From assembly GCA_029261905.1 (NCBI GenBank), contig JAJDAM010000814.1:1-13440 (forward strand): 13,440 nucleotides of DNA, read 5' to 3'. Below, piece after piece: positions 1 to 7,004 of this stretch (its first letter is position 1; every line of letters begins with the position of its first letter). The position numbers were made by a program, and so were the translations under genes. Source of the stretch: Deltaproteobacteria bacterium. GTDB taxonomy: Bacteria > Myxococcota_A > UBA9160 > SMWR01. The notes under the pieces are model-generated. The model had not been told where the DNA came from and searched no databases. It worked only from the letters and a program-made list of their open reading frames with translations.

Positions 1-1
1 A

Positions 2-1327
2 CGGGGCCCGGAATCAGTCCAGCAGAACTCCGGGGTGTTGCGCCCCGCACACGAACACGCGCTCGTAGCCGGGTTGTACGGAACCCGCGACCAGTTTCGC
101 AGGGCGTTTCGCATCGCCATTGCCGAGACGGGCGGGGCGCCCCGCGAAAGTCTCAGCGATACAGCATCGCTCGCCAACGCGCGGGCGTCGGTACTCTCGG
201 AACTCCAGGCTCTGGCGCCGGTCTCGCGAAGTGCGGATGGCACCGCGCAGCTCGGGCCTTACTACGGTTTCATCGGAGCCCCGGCGGACAAAGCGGATCC
301 ACGCCACGCACCGCTGTACATCACCACCGCCGAACGGATCGCCGCCTGCCCCTGGGAAGCGTTCTTGGGTCGCCTGATGCGCATCGAGCCGATCCCCGAC
401 GCATGCGCCGAGCTTCCGTCGGCCGATCCACGCATCATCGGAGCATTGGTTCACGATTTCTTGCAGCAATTGGCCGCCGAAGCACTCTCTCGCGCGGGTG
501 CCGATACCGAAATCGATGACCTCGCCACCTTGGCGAGACAGACCCCCGTGAGGATTTCGTGGCCCGCGTCTCGAGAAGAGCTGGAGCGCGTGTTGCTCGA
601 CCTCGCGGAGCGGAAGGCCAACGAGCAGGGGATTCGTTCACCCGGCTTCTCGCGTGTGCTGGCCGCCCGTGCGCTGGGGCACCTGGCGGTCGCGAGGCGA
701 ACTTCCTCGACCCCAGACGCCGCCGGCTCGACTGGAGTGGTCGGGACCGAAGTGAACGGGATCGTCCGGACGCAGTCGAGCGGGCGAGAAGTGCGCTTCC
801 GCGCGGATCGGGTCGACGCGTCCGAAGACCACACACTGGTGTTGATCGACTACAAGACAGGCAAGGCCACCGCGGATCAGAAGTCCGAAGCCGCCCGCCG
901 CGAATCGCTTCGGAAACGGATGTCACAAGGCGGATCTCTGCAGGCCGGCGCCTATGCGATCGCCGCCGAGCAGGCGAGTGACAAAGCGGGCATCGGCGAG
1001 TACCTCTACATCAGTCCGGTGACACCGGATCACGCGCGTTCGGAAACCGTGCGTTCCGACGACACCGATCTCATCGAATCGTTCGAGCGCTCGATCGCGA
1101 CGGTCTTCGACGTGATCGACCGTGGCAGTTTTTTCCCGAGGCTGGTAGACGCCGCGACCGGGTCTGAACCGCGTCGGTGTTCCAGCTGTGAGGTGAAGGA
1201 AGCGTGCATTCGCGGGGATAGCGGTTTGCGTCATCGGCTGGAGCGCTGGCTGGAAGAGGCGCCAGCGGTTTCGGGCGCCGGGGTTGCGCTGGTGAACATG
1301 TGGAAGATCGGGATGAACGATTCATGA
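2..1327 (+). CDS. addB: AddB-type helicase/nuclease, C-terminal nuclease part (5'-partial)
   Basis: This is the C-terminal 441 residues of an AddB-like subunit of the AddAB (RecBCD-type) double-strand-break resection complex. The frame is open to the left edge, so the gene starts outside the window and the helicase-like, Chi-recognition part is not visible. Residues are numbered from the first codon at position 2. A PD-(D/E)XK nuclease domain is clear: Cys116 in an 'ACPWEAF' block, His151 in 'GALVH', Asp269, then 'IDYKTGK' with Asp283 and Lys285, and a QxxxY motif further on. Cys393, Cys396 and Cys402 form C-x2-C-x5-C and, with distant Cys116, match the four-cysteine 4Fe-4S 'staple' known in AddB nucleases. 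The ATGA overlap with the next gene (1324-1327) implies translational coupling to AddA, in the addB-addA order common in proteobacteria. A RecB-family exonuclease of another subgroup is possible, but the AddA neighbour argues against it. Confidence 0.85.
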   Translation, partial: RGPESVQQNSGVLRPAHEHALVAGLYGTRDQFRRAFRIAIAETGGAPRESLSDTASLANARASVLSELQALAPVSRSADGTAQLGPYYGFIGAPADKADPRHAPLYITTAERIAACPWEAFLGRLMRIEPIPDACAELPSADPRIIGALVHDFLQQLAAEALSRAGADTEIDDLATLARQTPVRISWPASREELERVLLDLAERKANEQGIRSPGFSRVLAARALGHLAVARRTSSTPDAAGSTGVVGTEVNGIVRTQSSGREVRFRADRVDASEDHTLVLIDYKTGKATADQKSEAARRESLRKRMSQGGSLQAGAYAIAAEQASDKAGIGEYLYISPVTPDHARSETVRSDDTDLIESFERSIATVFDVIDRGSFFPRLVDAATGSEPRRCSSCEVKEACIRGDSGLRHRLERWLEEAPAVSGAGVALVNMWKIGMNDS

Positions 1328-4300
1328 GCGTCACGCAAGGTACGGACGATGCGAACCTACGCGAATCGGACCGGCGAGCTCGGGCCCTGGCGCAGCGCGT
1401 TTTCGACCGTCCGCTGATCCTCGAGGCCGGGGCCGGAACCGGCAAGACCACGGCGTTGGTCGCACGGGTACTGGCGTGGTGCCTGGGTGTGGGTTGGGAC
1501 CGCGTCGAGGCGAGCGTCGAGTCCGGAGACGAAGTGCAATCCGACCGGATCGCATCCGACGTGTTGGCTGGGGTGGTTGCCATCACGTTTACCGAAAAAG
1601 CTGCCGCAGAAATGAGCCAGCGGATTGGTGCGGGGCTTCGGGAGGTCGAGCGCGGTGAGATCCCAGAATGGTTGGACGATGATGTCCTGCCCCCGGATGC
1701 TGACGTGCGCCAGGGGCGCGCGCGTGCGTTGGTCGGCGCGTTGGATCGGTTGGTGGTGGCGACGATCCACGCCTACTGTCGTCGACTGCTCAGCGACAAT
1801 GCGCTCGATGCCGGGCTGCACCCGAACTTGGAAGTCGACGCCGACGGACGGATCCAAGCGGAAATCGTACGCGACGTACTCGAGCGTAGCCTCGAGTCGG
1901 CCTACACCGAATCAGGAGATCCGGCGTTTCTCGGGCTCGCTGCGCGCGGTATCGGCCCCCGCGAGTTGGAACAGGAACTGCTGGCACTGCTCGATAGCGG
2001 AACGCCGGCAGTGGCCTTCGGTGTGGACCCGGCGTCGCCGGATCGCATCGTCCGATTGTGCGATCGGTTTGCTTCGGCGCTCGAGTCGGTCGACCCATGG
2101 GTCGCAGAACTGACCGGGCGGTCCGGAGTCACCGGGACGACGGCTGCTCGCATTCGCGAAACGCTGGAATGGTTGCGATCGAATACACCAGACGATCGCG
2201 CTGGGCTGCAACAGCTGGTTGGGTGGCTGCGGGAGAACTGGCCGGACAACGAGAAGAAGCGGATTGCGGATTGGGGACGCGGTCGATTCAACAAGGGAGA
2301 AACCGAGTCGATCGGAATCGATGCCTGCGAAGATCCGGCAACGCGGAGGTCAGCCGCCGAGGTACACCGAATCCTCGCGCACGTGCTCGAGATCGACTTG
2401 GAGCTGCTCGAACTCGCTCGCGGCGCGCTCACGCAGTTGCTTTCCAGAACGGAGCTGCTGTTGCGACAGCGCGGAGTCGCGACCTTTTCTGCACTGCTTC
2501 GCGAAACACGCGAGTTGCTGGCGGGAAACGAGCGAGTCGCGAGTCGAATTCGAGCCGGGATCGACCAGCTGCTGGTCGATGAGTTTCAGGACACCGATAT
2601 GCGACAGTGCGACATCGTCCGATCGCTCGCGCTTTCGGAAAGTGGCCAAGACGATGCCGCCTCGAGCCGTCCGGGTCTGTTTCTGGTGGGTGACCCGAAG
2701 CAGTCGATCTACGGCTGGAGGAACGCCGACCTCGCGGCATACGACGCTTTCATCGCAGATGTTCTCGAAGCGGGGGGCCTCAGGGAGAGGCTGAGCGTCA
2801 ACCATCGTTCGGTTCCGGCCATCCTCGATGAAGTCGAACGGATCATCGCGCCCGCGATGGAGGAAGAGCCCGGCTTGCAGCCCGCATTTCAACCGCTGAT
2901 TCCTTCGGCTGCGCACTTGTCGACGCAAGCAGTAGAGCCTGTCGGACGAATTGCGGGTGCCGCCACCGTCGAGCACTGGATCTCGGCCGCATGGGATGAG
3001 GAAACCGCGGTACCTACGCGGTCGAGTGAGGCGACACGAATCGAATCTCACGCTCTCGCGCGTGACCTGCGCCGCCTTCACGATCGCGACGACGTCGAAT
3101 GGGCATCGATCGGTGTGCTGTTCCGCGGAAGGAGTGATTGGGAGATCTATCTCAGCGCGCTTCGCGACGCGGACATTCCCTATGTGGTCGAGGGGGATCG
3201 CAGCTACTACCGCCGCCGTGAGATCATCGAGGCGGCCAGCCTGCTGCGCACCGTGCTCGACCCGAACGACCGCCTCGCTCTGCTGACGTTGCTTCGCTCT
3301 TCGATGGTGGGAGTTCCCGACGCGGCGTTGGTTCCGCTCTGGAGTCGGGACCTGCCTGACCGCATCGGTGCACTCGAGACACCGTGTCCGGATGTGCTTT
3401 CTGACCTGGCGAACCTGATTCGAGAAGCGGCGCACGCGGTTCCCACCGATGTTCCGGGGATCGACCGAATCCGGGGATGGGAGGAAAACCTGATCGGCAT
3501 CGTGACCGACATCGCGGTGCTGCGGGAGTCATTCGAGTGCGACGCCAGCGATGTCTTCGTCGAGAAGTTGCGGACCCGGTCGCTGTTCGAGGCGACCGAG
3601 GCGACGCGGTTTCTGGGCGCTTGGAGGTGCGCGAACCTCGACCGCTTCTTCCGTGAGTTGATCGAGGGGCTCGCGGACGGCGGCGACACACACCAGCTGC
3701 TCCGGCGCCTGCGAAAGGCGGTGGCTTCCGAAGACGATGCGGAAGAGGGTCGGCCTGTCGAGATCATCGACGATGCCGTTGCGGTGATGACCATTCACGG
3801 CGCCAAAGGACTCGACTTCGAGCACGTCTACCTGATGCAGCTGCACAAAGGCGTCGGTCCCGTTCCGGGTACGGATTGTGGTGCGCGCGAGCTGGGCGGG
3901 AATCTCGAATATCGCTTGTGCGGGGCTTCGACGCTGGGATGGGATCGGGTCGAATTCGCGCGCGAGCGTGTTTCGGAGGCCGAGAGGGTTCGGACACTCT
4001 ACGTCGCGATGACTCGAGCGAAACAACGTCTCGTACTCGCCGGAGTCTGGCCGTCGTTTCAGTTGCGTGCGGGCGTCGGGCAACCCATCGAGTTGATCGA
4101 ACCCCGCTTCGAGGGCGAGATCGTTGCGCGTCTGAATCGCGAAGTTGCAGCCGGGCGGGTCGGATTCGAGGACCCGTTTGGTGTCCGTTATTCACTGCCG
4201 GCGCTCGCGCTCGATTCGCCCACGCAGCCGTCGCTGTTGATGGTGCGCGGAGCGGGATTGCCGGCAGAATCCGATGTCGCACGAGCATCCGCACGCCTTC

Positions 4301-5025
4301 GCGCACTGCGGGAGGAGGCCGCGAGCCGGATGGAGCGCCCAGTCGGGCGAGCGGCCTCGGCCGAGGCGCACCTCGACCCGGGTGTTGAAATGGCCGATGA
4401 CGCTCGGTTCCACTCGAGCCGCTTCGCGCGCGAGATCGGTATTGTGATTCACCGTGTACTGGAGGAATTCGACTACACCCAGCACACCCAGCACACCCAG
4501 CACGCGAACGACATGAACCCCACGGACGTAGGGTCGACTACGGAGATGGAGCGCCACCGCGCCTCTATCGCGACCCACCTCGAATCGCTCGTCGAGCCGC
4601 GATATCTCGATGCGGCTGTCGAGGAGGGCAGGGACCTGCTCGACCGGATCGCTTCCGGCGGGCTGTTCGCCCGGCTTGCCGAGCTGACTGATTGCGTGCT
4701 GGCACGGGAACTAGCGGTGCTCTGCGGGCCGGGTGCGGACGAAGAGGTGGGCGAAGATTTGGGAGAAGGCGTGGGCGATCCACCCGGCCCTGTCGGTTAC
4801 TACGCCGGAACGATCGATCTCGTCTACCGCGATCCGACAACAGGAGACACCGTCATCGCGGACTACAAGACCGATCCAGTCGAAGGGGATGTCGCGTTGA
4901 GCGCCCGCGCGGACGCGTATCGTCGCCAAGGCAGCGTGTACCAACGCGCATTGAAAGACGCGATGGGGCTCGCCGAGTTGCCCCGTTTCGAGTTGTGGTT
5001 CCTGCACGCAGACCGCATCTTGTGA
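1324..5025 (+). CDS. addA: AddA-type ATP-dependent helicase/nuclease
   Basis: Complete 1233-residue UvrD/Rep-like SF1A helicase with a C-terminal PD-(D/E)XK nuclease, the AddA layout; B. subtilis AddA is of similar size. It should unwind and degrade DNA ends with AddB to prepare 3' tails for RecA. Visible motifs: Walker A 'AGAGTGKT' (Lys41); motif Ia 'AITFTEKAAAEM' (about 87-98); motif II 'DEFQDTD' (419-425); motif III 'GDPKQSIYGWR' (456-466); motif IV 'VNHRS' (about 493); motif V 'IHGAKGLDFE' (824-833); motif VI 'YVAMTRAK' (893-900). The nuclease shows His1043, Asp1165, 'DYK' (Asp1180, Lys1182) and QxxxY (Gln1202, Tyr1206). I chose ATG 1324 because it overlaps the addB stop as ATGA; an in-frame GTG at 1300 would overlap addB by 28 bases. 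Two oddities: a ~25-residue acidic insertion between Walker A and motif Ia, and a TQH triplet repeat before the nuclease domain. Confidence 0.92.
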   Translation: MSVTQGTDDANLRESDRRARALAQRVFDRPLILEAGAGTGKTTALVARVLAWCLGVGWDRVEASVESGDEVQSDRIASDVLAGVVAITFTEKAAAEMSQRIGAGLREVERGEIPEWLDDDVLPPDADVRQGRARALVGALDRLVVATIHAYCRRLLSDNALDAGLHPNLEVDADGRIQAEIVRDVLERSLESAYTESGDPAFLGLAARGIGPRELEQELLALLDSGTPAVAFGVDPASPDRIVRLCDRFASALESVDPWVAELTGRSGVTGTTAARIRETLEWLRSNTPDDRAGLQQLVGWLRENWPDNEKKRIADWGRGRFNKGETESIGIDACEDPATRRSAAEVHRILAHVLEIDLELLELARGALTQLLSRTELLLRQRGVATFSALLRETRELLAGNERVASRIRAGIDQLLVDEFQDTDMRQCDIVRSLALSESGQDDAASSRPGLFLVGDPKQSIYGWRNADLAAYDAFIADVLEAGGLRERLSVNHRSVPAILDEVERIIAPAMEEEPGLQPAFQPLIPSAAHLSTQAVEPVGRIAGAATVEHWISAAWDEETAVPTRSSEATRIESHALARDLRRLHDRDDVEWASIGVLFRGRSDWEIYLSALRDADIPYVVEGDRSYYRRREIIEAASLLRTVLDPNDRLALLTLLRSSMVGVPDAALVPLWSRDLPDRIGALETPCPDVLSDLANLIREAAHAVPTDVPGIDRIRGWEENLIGIVTDIAVLRESFECDASDVFVEKLRTRSLFEATEATRFLGAWRCANLDRFFRELIEGLADGGDTHQLLRRLRKAVASEDDAEEGRPVEIIDDAVAVMTIHGAKGLDFEHVYLMQLHKGVGPVPGTDCGARELGGNLEYRLCGASTLGWDRVEFARERVSEAERVRTLYVAMTRAKQRLVLAGVWPSFQLRAGVGQPIELIEPRFEGEIVARLNREVAAGRVGFEDPFGVRYSLPALALDSPTQPSLLMVRGAGLPAESDVARASARLRALREEAASRMERPVGRAASAEAHLDPGVEMADDARFHSSRFAREIGIVIHRVLEEFDYTQHTQHTQHANDMNPTDVGSTTEMERHRASIATHLESLVEPRYLDAAVEEGRDLLDRIASGGLFARLAELTDCVLARELAVLCGPGADEEVGEDLGEGVGDPPGPVGYYAGTIDLVYRDPTTGDTVIADYKTDPVEGDVALSARADAYRRQGSVYQRALKDAMGLAELPRFELWFLHADRIL
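4477..4503 (+). repeat. Three perfect tandem copies of a 9-bp unit inside addA
   Basis: The unit ACCCAGCAC occurs three times head to tail with no mismatch, in frame, encoding Thr-Gln-His three times (residues 1052-1060). It lies just after the His1043 block that opens the nuclease domain, in a stretch without recognisable motifs, so it is probably a flexible surface segment. Because 9 bp is three codons, copy-number change by slippage would keep the frame. Confidence 0.9.
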
Positions 5026-5063
5026 CCCCACGTGTCGGCGTGGCCCCGGTTGGGTCATACTCA

Positions 5064-5106
5064 GCGGGCAGCTGGGAATCCGTACCCATACGCCCCAGTT
5101 GTTCGC
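5064..5106 (+). terminator. Long RNA hairpin after addA, possible terminator or leader structure
   Basis: In the + strand RNA, GCGGGCAGCTGGG (5064-5076) can pair with CCCAGTTGTTCGC (5094-5106) over 13 positions, three of them G-U. The loop holds a further CGTA/TACG stem (5081-5084 with 5089-5092) around CCCA. The G-U pairs work only for + strand RNA. It starts 38 bases after the addA stop, and no run of T follows, so it is not a classical Rho-independent terminator. Role as terminator or as part of the ThDP gene leader is inferred; no known riboswitch consensus (including TPP) is recognisable. Confidence 0.35.
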
Positions 5107-5152
5107 CCGTATTGTCAATCAATCTGTTCGCCAACCGAGCCGTCGATTCGAC

Positions 5153-5222
5153 CTTCGATCCGACTTTCCATCCAGCTTCCGTCCAACTTTCCATCCAACT
5201 TTCGATCTAACTTTCGATCTAA
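5153..5222 (+). repeat. Six tandem copies of a degenerate 11-12-bp repeat upstream of the ThDP gene
   Basis: Consecutive units begin at 5153, 5164, 5176, 5187, 5199 and 5211. The last two are identical (CTTTCGATCTAA), the fourth is CTTTCCATCCAA, and the earlier ones diverge further (for example CTTCGATCCGA and CTTCCGTCCAA). Divergence decreases toward the gene. The array ends 14 bases before the ribosome binding site of the ThDP gene, so it lies in the promoter or 5' leader. No spacer-repeat alternation exists, so it is not CRISPR. Function unknown. Confidence 0.85.
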
Positions 5223-5236
5223 CAACAGCACTCAAC

Positions 5237-5241
5237 AGGAG
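5237..5241 (+). promoter_or_regulatory. Ribosome binding site of the ThDP enzyme, fixing a GTG start
   Basis: AGGAG lies five bases before GTG 5247. This is the only strong Shine-Dalgarno match here and supports the GTG as start. No convincing -35/-10 promoter could be picked in the gap between addA and this gene. Confidence 0.8.
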
Positions 5242-5246
5242 AAACC

Positions 5247-6893
5247 GTGAAGGCATCAGATCTGTTCGTAAAGTGCCTCGAAGCCGAAGGTGTGACGCAG
5301 ATATTCGGCGTCCCCGGCGAAGAGAACGCTCATTTCATGATCTCGCTCGAAGACTCTCCGATCGAGTTCGTGTTGACCCGTCACGAACAGGGTGCGGCGT
5401 TCATGGCCGAGATCTACGGCCGGTTGACCGGTGAGCCCGGAGTCTGTCTCGGGACGTTGGGACCGGGTGCAACGAACCTGATCACCGGTGTCGCCGATGC
5501 GAACATGGACCGGGCGCCGCTGATTTGCCTGACCGGACAGGCGGACAGCCAGCGTCAGCACAAAGAGAGCCACCAGTACATGGACGTGGTCGCCATGTTC
5601 ACGCCGGTGACGAAGTGGGCGCAGGCAGTCCTGCACGCCGACAACATCCCGGAAGTCGTCAGGAAGGCTTTCAAGGTCGCTACGACCGAGAAGCCCGGCG
5701 CCGCGCACATCGAATTGGCAGAAGACATCGCTCAGCACGAAGCAACGACCGCGGTGATCAAGCCCACACCGACACGTCGCGCTGTTCCGGCGGACAAGGT
5801 CGTCGATCAGGCCTGGGAGCTGATCCGAGCCGCGAAGCGTCCGGTGATTCTCGCCGGCAACGGCACCATCCGGAAACGCGCCAGCAAGCAATTGCGCGAG
5901 TTCGCCGAGAAGACCGGCATTGGCGTGATCAGCACGTTCATGGCCAAGGGCTGCGTAGATATGGATTCTGACCAGTGCCTCTATACGATCGGGCTGCAGG
6001 GCAAGGATGTCGTCGCATGCGCGATCGATGCCGCGGACGTCGTCATCTGCCTCGGCTACGACATGGTCGAGTATCACCCAAAACTCTGGAATCCGACCGG
6101 CGAGAAGCAGATCGTTCACATCGACTTCCTCGCCGCCGAGATCGACGAGCACTACCGCGTCGCGGTCGATGTGGTCGGCGACCTCGCGCACACACTCTGG
6201 ATGTTGAACGAACGAGCCGCCAACGCAACGCTCAGTTTCGACGCGACGCAGCAACAGGGTGTCCGACGCGACATGGCGGCAGACTTCGCCGAGCACAAGG
6301 ACGACGACACGATCGGCGCCATCCGGCCACAGAAGGCCTTGTGGGATGCGCGCGCTGTGATGGGCCCGCACGACATCCTGCTCAGTGACGTCGGCGCGCA
6401 CAAAATGTGGATCGCGCGCTACTACCAGTGTCACGAACCCAATACCTGCCTGATTCCGAACGGGTTCTGTTCGATGGGGTTCGCGCTTCCGGGTGCGATC
6501 GCCGCCCAGAAGGTATTTCCGGACCGCCGGGTGATGGCGATTTGCGGCGACGCCGGTTTCTTGATGAATGTGCAGGAGATGGAGACCGCCGTCCGGATCG
6601 GATCGAACATCGTCGTGATGGTCTGGGAGGATCACGCGTACGGATTGATCGCCTGGAAACAGCAAAACGAGTTCGGCAGGCACACGGACCTGAGCTTCGG
6701 GAACCCGGATTTCGTGGGCCTTGCGAAGGCGTTCGGCTGGAACGGCTATCGGGTCGAAAAGAGCGTGGAGTTGCACGCGACCCTCGAGGAAGCGTTCCAA
6801 GCCGACGGACCGAGCCTCGTGGTGATTCCGATCGACTACCGTGAGAACGCGCTGTTGACGCAGCGGCTCGGAAATATCCTTTGTCCGATTTGA
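5247..6893 (+). CDS. ThDP-dependent enzyme, catabolic acetolactate synthase-like
   Basis: Complete 548-residue cytosolic member of the acetolactate synthase/pyruvate oxidase family of thiamine-diphosphate enzymes, which act on 2-oxo acids and form or cleave C-C bonds. Three domains fit: N-terminal Pyr domain with catalytic Glu47 in 'RHEQGAAFMAE' and 'GTLGPGATN'; a central domain (about 190-320); and a C-terminal PP domain with 'GDAGF' (Gly434-Asp435) and 'WEDHAYG' (Asp462), the metal/diphosphate site. The second metal ligand position is Asp rather than the usual Asn, and 'HQYMDVVAMFTPVTK' (from His109) resembles catabolic, FAD-independent acetolactate synthase (AlsS/BudB). No regulatory small subunit (ilvN) or acetolactate decarboxylase adjoins it. 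The next gene is an aldehyde dehydrogenase, suggesting a shared aldehyde. Start: GTG with AGGAG. Substrate is unproven; sulfoacetaldehyde acetyltransferase and oxo-acid decarboxylases are relatives. Confidence 0.88.
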   Translation: MKASDLFVKCLEAEGVTQIFGVPGEENAHFMISLEDSPIEFVLTRHEQGAAFMAEIYGRLTGEPGVCLGTLGPGATNLITGVADANMDRAPLICLTGQADSQRQHKESHQYMDVVAMFTPVTKWAQAVLHADNIPEVVRKAFKVATTEKPGAAHIELAEDIAQHEATTAVIKPTPTRRAVPADKVVDQAWELIRAAKRPVILAGNGTIRKRASKQLREFAEKTGIGVISTFMAKGCVDMDSDQCLYTIGLQGKDVVACAIDAADVVICLGYDMVEYHPKLWNPTGEKQIVHIDFLAAEIDEHYRVAVDVVGDLAHTLWMLNERAANATLSFDATQQQGVRRDMAADFAEHKDDDTIGAIRPQKALWDARAVMGPHDILLSDVGAHKMWIARYYQCHEPNTCLIPNGFCSMGFALPGAIAAQKVFPDRRVMAICGDAGFLMNVQEMETAVRIGSNIVVMVWEDHAYGLIAWKQQNEFGRHTDLSFGNPDFVGLAKAFGWNGYRVEKSVELHATLEEAFQADGPSLVVIPIDYRENALLTQRLGNILCPI

Positions 6894-6911
6894 GTCCGAT
6901 TTGAGTCCGAT
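6883..6911 (+). repeat. 11-bp tandem repeat running through the ThDP gene stop codon
   Basis: GTCCGATTTGA occurs at 6883-6893 and 6894-6904, followed by a partial GTCCGAT at 6905-6911. The first copy contains the last codons and TGA stop of the ThDP gene, so the second copy is a duplicated gene end. The core CCGATTTGA resembles TCGATCTAA of the array upstream of the same gene. Confidence 0.9.
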
Positions 6912-6926
6912 CTGGATTGAACTCGC

Positions 6927-6955
6927 GATCGAGGCGCTGGGCACTCGCCTCGATC
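6927..6955 (+). terminator. Perfect 10-bp inverted repeat between the ThDP and aldehyde dehydrogenase genes
   Basis: GATCGAGGCG (6927-6936) and CGCCTCGATC (6946-6955) are exact reverse complements around a 9-base loop. The hairpin begins 33 bases after the ThDP stop and ends 49 bases before the aldehyde dehydrogenase start. There is no following T run, so a simple Rho-independent terminator is not supported. It could be an attenuator, an mRNA 3'-end stabiliser or a protein-binding site. The inverted repeat is certain; its role is inferred. Confidence 0.5.
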
Positions 6956-6987
6956 ATCCAGGCTCAGGAGAATCTCACCAGAACCTC

Positions 6988-7004
6988 GAGGGAACCGCAG
7001 GGGA
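6988..7004 (+). promoter_or_regulatory. Two possible ribosome binding sites for the aldehyde dehydrogenase
   Basis: GAGGGA (6988-6993) lies 11 bases before ATG 7005, and AGGGGA (6999-7004) lies 6 bases before a second in-frame ATG at 7011. The second spacing is nearer the optimum, so translation may begin at 7011, removing two residues. Either start leaves the protein intact. Confidence 0.6.

Noticed and set aside
1300..1323. GTG 1300 as the addA start
   Set aside because: The ATG at 1324 makes the typical ATGA overlap with addB, and the eight extra residues add nothing recognisable.
2350..3435. A 361-codon open frame antisense within addA
   Set aside because: It lies wholly inside a gene with ordered helicase motifs and is rich in Arg/Gln without motifs of its own.
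5153..5222. Possible CRISPR array
   Set aside because: Units are 11-12 bp and directly adjacent with no spacers, and no cas gene is present.
5026..5246. TPP riboswitch before the ThDP enzyme
   Set aside because: The conserved TPP-aptamer blocks (such as CTGAGA and the ACCTGATCTGG region) are absent, and ThDP-using enzymes are not usual targets.
5032..5250. A short frame reading through the repeats with SNF-type tetrads, possibly a repetitive peptide
   Set aside because: The start is a GTG seven bases after the addA stop without a ribosome site, the repeats have mixed 11 and 12-bp periods, and the frame ends in the ThDP gene start.
5247..6893. Phosphonopyruvate decarboxylase making phosphonoacetaldehyde for the next enzyme
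   Set aside because: That enzyme is much shorter (roughly 370-400 residues); this protein has the full three-domain acetolactate synthase length and its motifs.
5256..6944. A 562-codon open frame antisense to the ThDP gene
   Set aside because: It is a shadow produced by GC-rich codon use; its translation shows no family motif, while the + strand frame is a clear enzyme.
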